A stretch of 45,508 nt of DNA. Origin: Eutypella sp. D-1 (lineage: Eukaryota > Ascomycota > Sordariomycetes > Xylariales > Diatrypaceae). The DNA lies in contig JAJTTP010000042.1 of NCBI GenBank assembly GCA_023313575.1, forward strand, positions 1 to 45,508, written 5' to 3'. Positions 36,749-45,256 of this stretch are shown here, one piece after another (the first letter of the stretch is position 1; every line of letters begins with the position of its first letter). The position numbers and the translations under genes are program-made. A model generated the notes under the pieces. The model made no database searches. It worked only from the letters and a program-made list of their open reading frames with translations, and was not told the origin of the DNA.

Positions 36749-36862
36749 AGTGGAAGTTGCACGGGATTCATAAATTTTAACCAAAAAAATAATAAAAAAA
36801 AAGCCTGGGAGAAGGAAATAAATTGTATGAATTTTATTTTGGTTCAAATCCAAAACAGGTAA
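36749..36862 (+). repeat. Direct repeat, left copy: rns 3' end, tRNA-like stretch
   Basis: TAGTGGAAGTTGCACGGGAT...AAATTTTAACCAAAAA...AAGCCTG is repeated at 37949-38002. The stretch 36804-36862 has matching ends (GCCTG...CAGG) and a T-arm-like GGTTCAAATCC but is too short for a tRNA. Confidence 0.8.
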
Positions 36863-37931
36863 ATGAAGAGATTAATTAATAAAAATATAATGATATGCGA
36901 ATTTGATGTCTTTTACGCAAGAAATAAAGGCAAATTATTTAGGTTATTGGCTTCGCGTAGTAGTATTATACGGTGTATTAGTAACGTAACATTACAGATT
37001 CGTCCTCTAGCGGTTTATTTGGATTTAGCGGACAAAAAAAAACGATCTTTAGCGATAATAGGAAAAAATCGGGGGTTTATCGTTGAGTGAATACGGTGAA
37101 TGGGTCTACATATATAGGAAGTGGAACAGATTTGACTAGGAGATTCCGGGATTATTTAGCACCAGAGTGATTAATTAAATAAGTTAAAAAGAATCGTAGT
37201 ATTATTTATAGATCTTTATTAAAACATGGTTATAATAATTTCCGTCTTGAGATTTTAGAATATTGTGAATCATCTAAAGTTGTAGAAAGGGAACAATATT
37301 ATTTGGATAAATTAAAGCCAACATATAATATTTGTAATGTGGCTGGTTCATCGTTAGGTCGTGTAATTAGAGAGGAGACACGATTAAAATTGCGAAGAGC
37401 TTGGTTAGTTAGATTATATAAAGATAGTCAAAGCAAATCAAGCCTAAGAGATTTTTCTTTAAAATACTTGGCAGGAAAAGTTGATGAATTAGAATCAAGT
37501 TTTTCAAGATTAACCAAAAAGTTTGATAATTTAATCACCGAAAAACCAGAATTTAAGCAATCAGCTGAAACTCGTTTAAAAAAATTAGTTTCCTCTCCTA
37601 CATTATATCCTGTTTTAATTATAGGTTTGAAAACAGGAGAAAGTATTAAGTACCCTTCGCTAAGGCGGAGCCTATCTAAAAAAAAAAATCCAAAATAAAT
37701 TCTTAAACGAATCTATTAAAGTATTATTTCTAAATTTAGAATTTAGTTTTTGATTTTTTTTTAAGGCCTTCCTCCGTATCCCCATCGGGGATGGGGGCCC
37801 CCTCCCTAGGGGAACGGAGGTTAAGAAGAGCAGCGGATGCTTTAGGAATTAGTCCTACTAATATTAGGAATAGGTTATCAGGTAAAACAACTAAAGCATA
37901 TAAAGGAAGATACGGGTTTAAGCTGGGCTAG
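36863..37931 (+). pseudogene. GIY-YIG endonuclease gene with nonsense codon, frameshift and repeat insertion
   Basis: The module SGVYRWVNTVNGSTYIGSGT with Arg in LTRRF is at about 37066-37145. An in-frame TAA follows (LIK*VKKNR, near 37178), then LLKHGYNNFRLEILEYCE and the Glu helix VVEREQYYLDKLKPTYN. A coiled region and a NUMOD-like tail follow. The tail SIKYPS...LRRAADALGISPTNIRNRL is split by the repeat core (37656-37821). The gene ends at TAG 37929-37931. The N-terminus (MKRLINKNIMICEFDVFYARNKG) has a counterpart at about 38067-38130 in the downstream duplicate. Confidence 0.8.
37656..37821 (+). repeat. GC-rich repeat core, copy D (minimal form)
   Basis: It runs from TCGCTAAGGCGGAGCC to AACGGAGG and lacks the left and right modules of copies A and C. 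The host codons on both sides (TACCCTTC / TTAAGAAGAGCAGCG) rejoin sensibly, so it shows the size of the mobile core, about 165 bp. Confidence 0.85.
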
Positions 37932-37948
37932 TAACCCTCCTAGATGGT

Positions 37949-38135
37949 AGTGGAAGTTGCACGGGATTCATAAATTTTAACCAAAAATAATAAAAAAGCC
38001 TGTAGCAAGGTGCTTATGTTCTGGACCTTAATACTTTTTATTTCTGGTTCAAATCCGGAGCAGGTTTATGAAAAATAGAGATTTAAGGATTAAATGGGAA
38101 TTTCACACCTTTTACGCAATAAATAAGGGGTCGCT
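37949..38135 (+). repeat. Direct repeat, right copy: duplicate rns 3' end and downstream sequence
   Basis: The same rns 3' end as at 36749, followed by a tRNA-like 72-nt stretch and a frame similar to the endonuclease N-terminus (FHTFYAINKG against FDVFYARNKG). The endonuclease cassette lies between the two copies. Confidence 0.8.
37996..38067 (+). tRNA. tRNA-like sequence, identity not assigned
   Basis: AAGCCTG and CAGGTTT form a 7-bp acceptor, CTGG-TTCAAAT-CCGG is a good T arm, and a short D arm GCA..TGC is possible. Total length is 72 nt. I cannot draw a clean anticodon stem, so it may be degenerate. A shortened relative lies at 36804. Confidence 0.3.
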
Positions 38136-38155
38136 TCGCTAATCCAAAGGATAAT

Positions 38156-38174
38156 GGGGGGGGGGGGGGGGGGG
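38156..38174 (+). repeat. Run of 19 G
   Basis: A homopolymer G tract in an AT-rich genome. The true length is probably uncertain in the assembly. Confidence 0.85.
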
Positions 38175-38660
38175 TGCTTTTAGCCTTTACTATCCCTCCG
38201 GTAAAATTTTCCCAGGAGGAGCTGTAACATTTTATGTTAATAATTATTGTGTTTCCGAGGTTACTAGTTTATGATATATTATATCTAGTATCCTTCCTCA
38301 TTTTTATGTACATCGTCTAATTTCAAATAAACTAGTGGATTACTTGCTATTCAGATATATAGTACTAATTATGCAGCGACCCTGGGCCATTTAATTGCGT
38401 AGGCTCCGCCTTACCCATATCCCAGATCCTTCGGTGGCTACGCCTACAGAAGCGATCCATAAGGTAAATTTTCCCCAGGGAAGCTGCTTTACCCAGGAAA
38501 ATGTAAAAATTTTCTTGATGTGCTTAATATCCGGGTCATTGAATAAACATTCAGATAAAGGAACTATTTATTTTAAATTTTTTACATTTTCACAAGATTT
38601 ACTACCTAATGTTGAACATAAATTGGCAGCTTTAGATGAATTAGCTCAAAAATTGTAGAT
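38175..38660 (+). pseudogene. Endonuclease scraps interrupted by GC-rich repeat R2
   Basis: EVTSLWYIISSILPHFYVHRL and NKLVDYLLFRYIVL (38248-38370) are a LAGLIDADG domain end. R2 follows at 38396-38478. A frame of 50 residues (FLMCLISGSLNKHSDKG...) then ends at TAG 38658; I do not recognise that part. Confidence 0.5.
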
Positions 38661-38743
38661 TAGACGTGAAGGAAAAGTCTAAAAAAAGTTAAAATTGAAT
38701 AAACAAACTTAAAGCAAGGTACGATGTATCTTGCTTAAGGAAA

Positions 38744-38827
38744 GGAGACTCCCTTTATGGTAAGAAGGGCTGAGCTGTAAACTCAGTAGTTTAAAGCGGC
38801 TTTAAGAGTTCGAATCTCTTGTCTCCT
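38744..38827 (+). tRNA. trnY(gua): tRNA-Tyr (GUA)
   Basis: Acceptor GGAGAC/GTCTCC, anticodon arm CTGAG-CTGTAAA-CTCAG, a long variable arm, and T arm with TTCGAAT. A hairpin AAGCAAG...CTTGCTT precedes it (38711-38735). Confidence 0.92.
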
Positions 38828-38835
38828 AAGGATAA

Positions 38836-38909
38836 GCCCCTATAGCTCAATTGGTAGAGCGCGGTACTGTTAATACCGTTTCGTAGATGTTCGAGCCATC
38901 TTAGGGGCG
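38836..38909 (+). tRNA. trnN(guu): tRNA-Asn (GUU)
   Basis: Acceptor GCCCCTA/TAGGGGC, D arm GCTC..GAGC, anticodon arm CGGTA-CTGTTAA-TACCG, and T arm with TTCGAGC. Eight bases after trnY. Confidence 0.92.
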
Positions 38910-38919
38910 AGGCTATACA

Positions 38920-39500
38920 TCAACAGCGGTTTAGTACAGATAAAGTAACTAATTGTGTAATTCGACCGTTTGTGGGTGTTCGAGTCATCTTGGTAACGGT
39001 ACTAACTTTTTTGTGGCTAAAAAAAAATTAATCAATGTGAGCGAAGCATCATAGGCTCCGCCTTACCCAATGGAAAGGGTATTAGGTCTTTTGGGCGCGA
39101 GGTCTGATTTAACTCCATTTAAATAAAGCAAGGGGTCGCTTCTGTAGGCGTAGCCACCGAAGGATCTGGGACTAAGAACCAAAAAATCCGCTTCGCATAG
39201 TGATACATCGAATAAAGGTCTTCCATAACCATCTGGTAAAATTTTACCAGGAGCGAAGCGTCTTATATTTTACTTTTTATTTTTTTTTAACCGCTCATAA
39301 ATTCTTGTGCAGGGCGTACTACTATTTATGACTTGTTTGAACATATATATTAGTTGGTTTTTTTATAATTAATATCTTAATTAAGATATTAATTAGTTAT
39401 GTTGTCAGGATAGTTGTTAATAATTCGAAAAGAAGGATAATGATAGATGTTCGATTCATCTTAGGTACGCAAAAATTCTAGATATGTAAAAAGGATTTAA
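38920..39500 (+). other. Spacer with tRNA scraps and GC-rich repeats
   Basis: T-arm-like copies of trnN (GGTGTTCGAGTCATCTT near 38975; AGATGTTCGATTCATCTTAG near 39447). R2 pieces lie at 39050-39170 (one inverted), and the R4 element at 39187-39290 (CCGCTTCGCATAG...CCAGGAGCGAAGCG), with a second copy at 41555-41662. No gene. Confidence 0.65.
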
Positions 39501-39571
39501 GGGATATTAGCATAACGGTAATGCATATGACTTTTAATCATCGTTATGTGAGTTCGAATCTCATATATCCT
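39501..39571 (+). tRNA. trnK(uuu): tRNA-Lys (UUU)
   Basis: Acceptor GGGATAT/ATATCCT, anticodon loop CTTTTAA, T arm GTGAG-TTCGAAT-CTCAT. One mismatch in the anticodon stem. Confidence 0.9.
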
Positions 39572-39626
39572 AAATATACGGCCATAGGTTAATAGTGAAT
39601 TTATAATGATATATAAATTACATACA

Positions 39627-39697
39627 GCAACTGTAGTTTAATGGTAAAATTATCGTCTTCCACACGAAGGTTGTCGGTTCAAGTCCGACTAGTTGTA
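39627..39697 (+). tRNA. trnG(ucc): tRNA-Gly (UCC)
   Basis: Acceptor GCAACTG/TAGTTGT, anticodon arm ATCGT-CTTCCAC-ACGAA, T arm GTCGG-TTCAAGT-CCGAC. Confidence 0.92.
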
Positions 39698-39847
39698 GCT
39701 AAATTATTATATTGTTAAGTTCATAACTTATAGTAATAAATTATATTAAAAGATTATGATTTAATGATAAAAGGAACTTTCCAGGGTTACAAACTCGGGT
39801 ATAATTTTATTTAAAGGTGTTTATTTGAATTCGACGTTGTAATGTAA

Positions 39848-39920
39848 GAATTAGTAGCTTAATTGGTAAAGGACTTCCCTGTCACGGAAGTAGATGAGGG
39901 TTCGAGACCCTCCTAATTCG
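39848..39920 (+). tRNA. trnD(guc): tRNA-Asp (GUC)
   Basis: Acceptor GAATTAG/CTAATTC, anticodon arm CTTCC-CTGTCAC-GGAAG, T arm GAGGG-TTCGAGA-CCCTC. Confidence 0.93.
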
Positions 39921-42076
39921 GCTTATTAGCAATTAATGGATAAAGTATTTTGTTTTTAGTGCACCTTTAAGGTTATTAATTGATAAAAAGTTTTATGGTT
40001 TTATTATCCTTAGTTCTGTAAGCCTACGGTCTAGATAATTGTTTTAAACCCCCGCTGCATCCCTACTGCGGGGGTTTAGTAAATTTATTGAGTTTTTTGA
40101 ATATGTTTAATATAGTAAAAATGCTTTATTGAGAGTATGAAAAAAAATAAAATTTAGGCTCTAAACTCGTGCGTGCATACTTCGTAAGCCAGAAAATATG
40201 TGAATATTCTGAATAAATTCAGGGTGCAGATCCTACAATTATTAGATTTTGAATCTCTCGTGGCTAAGGCTAAGGCTATGCCTAAGCCTACAAAGATTAA
40301 ATTACCCTAAATCTTTAGTATCACCGTTAAAGAATCAAAATAGCCAAATCAAAAAATATACACATGTTAAATAAAAAACCAAATACTTATAAGATTATAA
40401 CCTTTATACTATGCATGTGCACTATCTTCAAGAATAATCTGAATGGATGCACGATAATCTTATGAAAAAGGATGAAAGCGGAAAAAAATGAAAAAAAGAG
40501 CTTTCGTAGGCTCCGCCTTACCAAGATCCTTCGGTGGCTACGCCTACAGAGGCGATCCATAAGGTAAAATTTTACCAGGGATCAGGTAATAAAATTACCG
40601 TCGATCCTAAATATATTGAATTATATTGTTTATATAACTTACGAGTTAAAATAAAAAATCAAATCTTAAACAATATAAACAATACAATTAAGAAGATTAA
40701 GATTTGATTTTTTTTTTTAACCGAAGGTTGCGATTTTACTTTTTGTGCATACGAAGTTAGCGCGCGCCCTCTTAAAAGAATTATGTCAAATAATAGGTTA
40801 ACCAACATTATTTCATTCGAGAAGCTCTAATACCTTTTTTAAATTCGCTAAATTGACGGCGCTACGAAGTCGTTCCTATAAATAAACAAGATTTTTAATC
40901 TTGATGCTTCGTTACAAAGGATTTCAATACATAGATGACGGTTTAAGACTAATATAATTAATTATTAGTCAAACGAATAGCCGTAGATTCTCTAACTCAG
41001 GTATGGTGACAGCAGATAGATAGCTTTTGTATTAAGAGATTAAATTTATGTTAAGTAAACCTTCTAACTTATAAATTAGAAAAGGGAGCATTTTCTAAAT
41101 TTCACATGATAGGTTTATTAATGGAGTGGTACAGAATTAAATACAACTTATAGATGAGAATGGATAGTAGCCATAACATTTTTACATTTAAATATTGTGC
41201 TAACTATTTGGAGGTATCTTGGTAAACTATTCCTAACATAAAAAAACCAGAATAGTTTATTTAAAGGTAAACCTACATTCTCTCTTAAAAATGTATAATA
41301 TACTAATTAAAGCGCTAAAGTTATTTATTTTTGTTTATTTATAAGTTTAAGTGAAATATAAACATCTTTATATTTCAATTAATAATCTTCAAATATTTGT
41401 TAACCTAAAATAATCCATTTAATATTCTAAAGATATATAGCTAAATTATTAATAGCTAGTGTTGTTGCTGGTACTATCAGGGTTGTTAATTAAGTTTATG
41501 ACGACTTCGTAGCGAACTTCTCCGAAGTTCGCTACAAAGTAGGGGGACTAAAAAAAAAATCCGCTTCGCATAGTAATATATCAAATAAAGGTCTTCCATA
41601 TCCCTCTGGTAAAATTTTACCAGGAGCGAAGCGTCTTATATTTTACTTTTTATTTTTAACCGCGGATAGATTTTTGCGCTAATAAATTACCCAGAGGGAA
41701 GAGGAATAAGCGTTATTTGTTTTTTTTTTATTATTTTTAATTTAGAATTCTTAATCTTTCATTTAAATAATATAACTCTAAAATAAAAATAATAAAAAGA
41801 TTTAGGGACATAAACAGCAAAATTAGTGTATATCTAATTATTATAGTAGTTTGCGTATCCAAAGGGTTCGAGACCGTTCTAGTTCGTAAGTTTTGATGTT
41901 ATATACCCTGTTCTGCTGCATCGCTTTAACTTCGTATGCAAAAAAAGCAAAAAAATCTTAAATAGTATATAAAAGATAAAGAAATTATCTTTATATTTTT
42001 TTATTATTTTTAAGGCGCTCCTAATATAATTAGGAGCGCCGGGCTAAATAATATTTAAACCTGATAGAATAAATAA
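39921..42076 (+). other. Two-kb region without a recognised gene, with GC-rich repeats
   Basis: R3 hairpin at 40046-40078; R2 at 40503-40615; a 17-bp inverted pair AAAAAATCAAATCTTAA (40653-40669) / TTAAGATTTGATTTTTT (40697-40713); R4 at 41555-41662; and a trnD T-arm scrap (GGGTTCGAGACC near 41862). The part 40900-41480 is free of repeats and has no ORF. I could not match it to an rRNA, RNase P RNA or tRNA. Confidence 0.55.
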
Positions 42077-42159
42077 GGAAAAGTTGCCATAGGTAAGGTA
42101 AGATATTTGCTAAATATTGTGTATAATTACATTTAGGTGTTCGAATCGCCTCTTTTCCG
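42077..42159 (+). tRNA. trnS(gcu): tRNA-Ser (GCU)
   Basis: Acceptor GGAAAAG/CTTTTCC, anticodon arm GATAT-TTGCTAA-ATATT, a long variable arm, and T arm AGGTG-TTCGAAT-CGCCT. Confidence 0.88.
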
Positions 42160-42197
42160 TCGTATTGCTTTCATTTTAAAACTTAATATACTTTTTT

Positions 42198-42268
42198 AAG
42201 AGTATAGTTTAAAGGTAAAATAGGGAGCTTCAACCTCCAAATTCTCAGTTCAAATCTGAGTACTCTTG
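42198..42268 (+). tRNA. trnW(uca): tRNA-Trp (UCA), reads UGA
   Basis: Acceptor AAGAGTA/TACTCTT, anticodon arm GGGAG-CTTCAAC-CTCCA, T arm CTCAG-TTCAAAT-CTGAG. The UCA anticodon agrees with the TGA-Trp codons in all genes here. A decayed copy is in nad1 intron 5. Confidence 0.93.
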
Positions 42269-42314
42269 TAATTCATCCTTTACGAGGGTAAAGATAGTTT
42301 AAAAAATAAAAATT

Positions 42315-45256
42315 ATGAATAATTTGTTTACTATATACGAAACTTATACAAATGGCTATAAAACAGATATGTTAGATATTATCTCATTATTGGCAATTTT
42401 ATGTGGTATACTTGTTATTATTAGTAAAAACCCTATAGTTTCAGTACTCTTTTTGATAGGTTTGTTTGCGAATATATCCTGTTATTTAGTAATATTAGGT
42501 TTAAGTTTTATAGGTTTATCTTATTTGATAGTATACATAGGAGCGGTAAGTCAACGTATATATTTAGCCGCGTTGGTTAGAATCCAACTCTACAAGGTGC
42601 TTAATAAATTAACAATTAAGTTAAGATGATTAAGCTGGTTCCTTTTAATTTTATAAAATTCTTTATTTGTCCCACCCGCGCTCCGTCTCGTTTTCCCCTT
42701 TCTCTTCACTTGGTGAGTAGAAGAGAAAAGGAAAACTTTGAAAAAAAACAATGTATATTTAACTTTACCATGTGGAGTTAATACAAAAAAAGAATATTTT
42801 TAAATACACCATTAGATGGGTGTTGTTATTTACCTACTAGTCCAATAGCACCCATAAAATATAAAGGATATTTTACTTCTGTTAATGAAAATAACTTAAA
42901 GGATAAATAATTTTTAGAATGATTCTCTGGCTTTATAATTAAAAAGATCCTCGAAGAGTAAAATCACCTTTTGTTTTTTAAATCTTGATAGATTTACATA
43001 AGGATGGTCTAAAAACACTAGAGTACATTCAAACAAGATGTAGGTAATATATCTAATTCAAAGAACTTTAGCAGGTTTTCTGTTTCAAGTAAAACAGGGA
43101 TTACTTAAATTATATAAATTTTTACTAAATATCCTTTAAAGTCTACTAAAAATTTCGATTTTGCAGTAGCTTCGCGTATCCCATCTCCCATATCCCATAT
43201 CCCATATCCATCAGGTAAATTTTTCCCAGGGATTAGAAAAAAAGCTTTTGAACATTATCACCAAGAGGGAGATAATGTAGACTCTAGAGAAGATATTATT
43301 TTTAAAGTAGATAAAATAAGAGAGGGTATGAACACAAGAAGACCCTCTGAACTTGATAACTCAGATAATATAAGTATAACAAAATCTTGATTATTAGGGT
43401 TCATAGTTAAAAAAAAAAAATAAAAAAAGAAAATCTTAAACCCCCGCTGCACTCTTACAGCGGGGGTTTAAGTATTATATAAAATTAATAAGTTCAATTT
43501 ATATTTTAGTAGACACGCACCCGCATACTTCGTATGCGGGGGGGTTTATTTACCTTTACTTATCCTGATCCCGAAGGGATATGGATCAGACTTCAAGGAG
43601 TCGTCTAGGCTGCCTCCAAACCCCCGCTGCATCCTTACTGCGGGGGTTTAAGAAGGATCATTTTTTGTAGTAAGAGATGAAAATATGACTGTGTTTAGTT
43701 TAGGGCAAGTTTCTCAAAACAAACCTTTACTTGAAAAAATAGTAGGATTTTTGAATAGTCACGTAGGTGACTTTTATATAAAAAAAGATTATCTAGGAAT
43801 TTATGATAACGCTAAAAATAATTGGGTGAATTTTTTTTATTCTTTTTATGAGCCGGCACTTAAATTTTGTAATATTTCTTAATTTAATATACTATAAAAT
43901 AAAAAGAATAAAAAAAATAACCCTACAAAAAGCTTATTCAGATATTCGTAGTTCTAATCTTGATTCTCATATTCCTTCGGTGGCTAAGGCTAAGGCTATG
44001 CCTATGCCTACAGAAAGGTACCTTTATTAAAAGATCTTAAATTATTAACTAAAAACATAAAGATTTTATTGATTGAACTTTAATTTTATAATTAAAAGCT
44101 GCAGGTTTACATAAGGTATCAGAAGGTAAAGAAATGATTCTAAAACTACACTCTCAAATGAATAACAACCGTTTATCAACTAATAATCCTAATATAAATT
44201 CTTTATCTAGAACTCAATTACATAATGATATTAAGAATTTACTCGCTCAACCTTTAGATCACAAAAGAAAAGTTAAACTTGTAAATCTATAGATATTAAC
44301 GGTAAGATTTATTTCATACGTAGCTTATCCTCCCAGAAGAATGCCCCCCTGTAGGCGTAGCCACCGAAGGATAGGGGATACGCGAAGCTACGGAAGAGGG
44401 TAAATAAATAAAATATTCAGCAGTATTAATTATATAAAAGAATTAATTATAGAATAAGGGATATGGCACGCACCAAAAGAATTAGAGGAAATGAAATAAG
44501 GTTACAATCGGACTATTTCCAAACTTGTAGAAAAATTAAGTAAAAACGGTCAACGATATCCTGATCAAAGACCGTCGGCAGTTGTAAATGTCGCTACAGA
44601 CTGGTTTACTAGAGTTAGGCTGAAATGTCTGTTCAAATGTACAGTCGTATTCTAAAATGAATCATTTAATCTTCATAAGGAGGAAGGACAATACATAGTT
44701 ACTAATTTATAGTGAGTGGATGGTCATTAGCATGTATGATAGTAACTCCTTGATAAGTTTAGCATTAATTAACCACTATACTTATCTTAAGTTAATTAGA
44801 ATTGATCTATATTGTTTTTATTTATTTTAATGTTAATAAATATTAGAATAAGTGAATTACAAAGCAATACTAGTAATAGTATACCTTTAGCTATCGGTAT
44901 AGCAGTATCTTTTAATTATCCTATATTTCAGTTATTACCTTACAATATAGCTATATTAAATAACTATTACAATTTAAACAATATTTTATATAATATTTCT
45001 TTTAATCAAGATAATAAAAAGTAAATTTAAATACATTTAGTAATGATATACATTTTGTAACAAGTAAGATATGAGATGGAGCGTTGTTGAAAATAGTGAT
45101 ATTACTAGTATTGGGAATGTGCTTTACACTAATTTTAATATGTGGCTTTATTAGCAAGTTTGGTGTTATTATTAGCAATTGTTCGGTACTATAGTTATAC
45201 CAAAAAGTAACCCTAATTCATCAAAAATGGGTATGACACACCCCCATGAATTTTAA
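42315..45256 (+). CDS. nad6: NADH dehydrogenase subunit 6, exons 42315-42547 and 44805-45256, 3' part frameshifted
   Basis: Complex I membrane subunit. Exon 1 ends LSYLIVYIGAV (phase GCG GT|A). Exon 2 continues SILFLFILMLINIRISELQ. The annotated frame stops at TAA 45022-45024, giving 150 aa. The typical Nad6 C-terminus nevertheless follows in other frames: HFVTSKIWDG, then ENSDITSIGNVLYTNFNMW, then GTIVIPKSNPNSSK, ending MTHPHEF* at 45256. About four one-base indels, mostly in short homopolymers, separate these pieces (near 45015-45022, 45080, 45142 and 45185). Either assembly errors near the contig end or real decay. Confidence 0.85.
42688..42738 (+). repeat. GC-rich repeat R5 copy near the start of the nad6 intron
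   Basis: GTTTTCCCCTTTCTCTTCAC...GAGTAGAAGAGAAAAGGAAAAC, a hairpin matching 26393-26440. Confidence 0.8.
43435..43655 (+). repeat. Cluster of GC hairpins in the nad6 intron
   Basis: R3 hairpins at 43438-43470 and 43618-43650 flank ACCCGCATACTTCGTATGCG (about 43527-43547), and ATCCTGATCCCGAAGGGATA. The flank TTAAGTATTATATAAAATTA after the first R3 also follows the R3 copy at 24911, so the unit is longer than the hairpin. Confidence 0.8.
43846..43917 (+). repeat. 72-bp block, inverted copy of 16103-16173
   Basis: TTATGAGCCGGCACTTAAAT and the AT-rich continuation match the reverse complement of the block in nad1 intron 4 with a few differences. Confidence 0.8.
44340..44400 (+). repeat. R2 fragment, inverted
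   Basis: TGTAGGCGTAGCCACCGAAG followed by GGATACGCGAAGCTACGG; same family as 26461 in the opposite orientation. Confidence 0.65.

Larger units (their letters stand above)
33445..36771 (+). rRNA. rns: Small subunit ribosomal RNA with one intron
   Basis: The 5' domain starts near GAGTTTGGTGATGGCTCTGA. The 530 loop GCCAGCAGTCGCGGTAATAC is at about 34137; AAACAGGATTAGACACCCC at about 34373. The 900-960 region is split by an intron, then TTTAATTCGATGACCCGCGA at about 36136. The 1400 region and GAAGTCG-like 3' end are near 36720-36771. Ends are estimated from conserved helices. A tandem repeat expands one variable region (33655-33750). The 3' end is duplicated at about 37949. Confidence 0.9.
42800..44292 (+). 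pseudogene. Degenerate LAGLIDADG endonuclease of the nad6 intron, split by repeats
   Basis: Domain one: FLEWFSGFIIKKDPRR (about 42914-42965), DLHKDGLKTLEYIQ, VGNISNSKNFSRFSVSS. Its end is split by a CCCATAT tandem repeat and GC patch (43160-43235). Then FEHYHQEGDNVD, and SWLLGFIVKKKK (about 43386), where repeats intervene. Domain two: KPLLEKIVGFLNSHVGDF (43712) and MNNNRLSTNNPN near 44158, ending TAG 44290-44292. The motif acids are replaced by Lys in both motifs, so it was inactive even before the insertions. Confidence 0.72.
42548..44804 (+). mobile_element. Group I intron of nad6
   Basis: Between GCG GT and A TCT ATA. The 3' core at 44535-44700 (GACCGTCGGCAGTTGTAAAT, CTACAGACTGG, GTACAGTCG) is nearly the same as in the rns intron. 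A GTTGG...CCAAC hairpin follows the 5' splice site in both. Confidence 0.85.

Noticed and set aside
36804..36862. tRNA gene just behind rns
   Set aside because: Only 58 nt between the matching ends and no D or anticodon arm; treated as a tRNA-like remnant.
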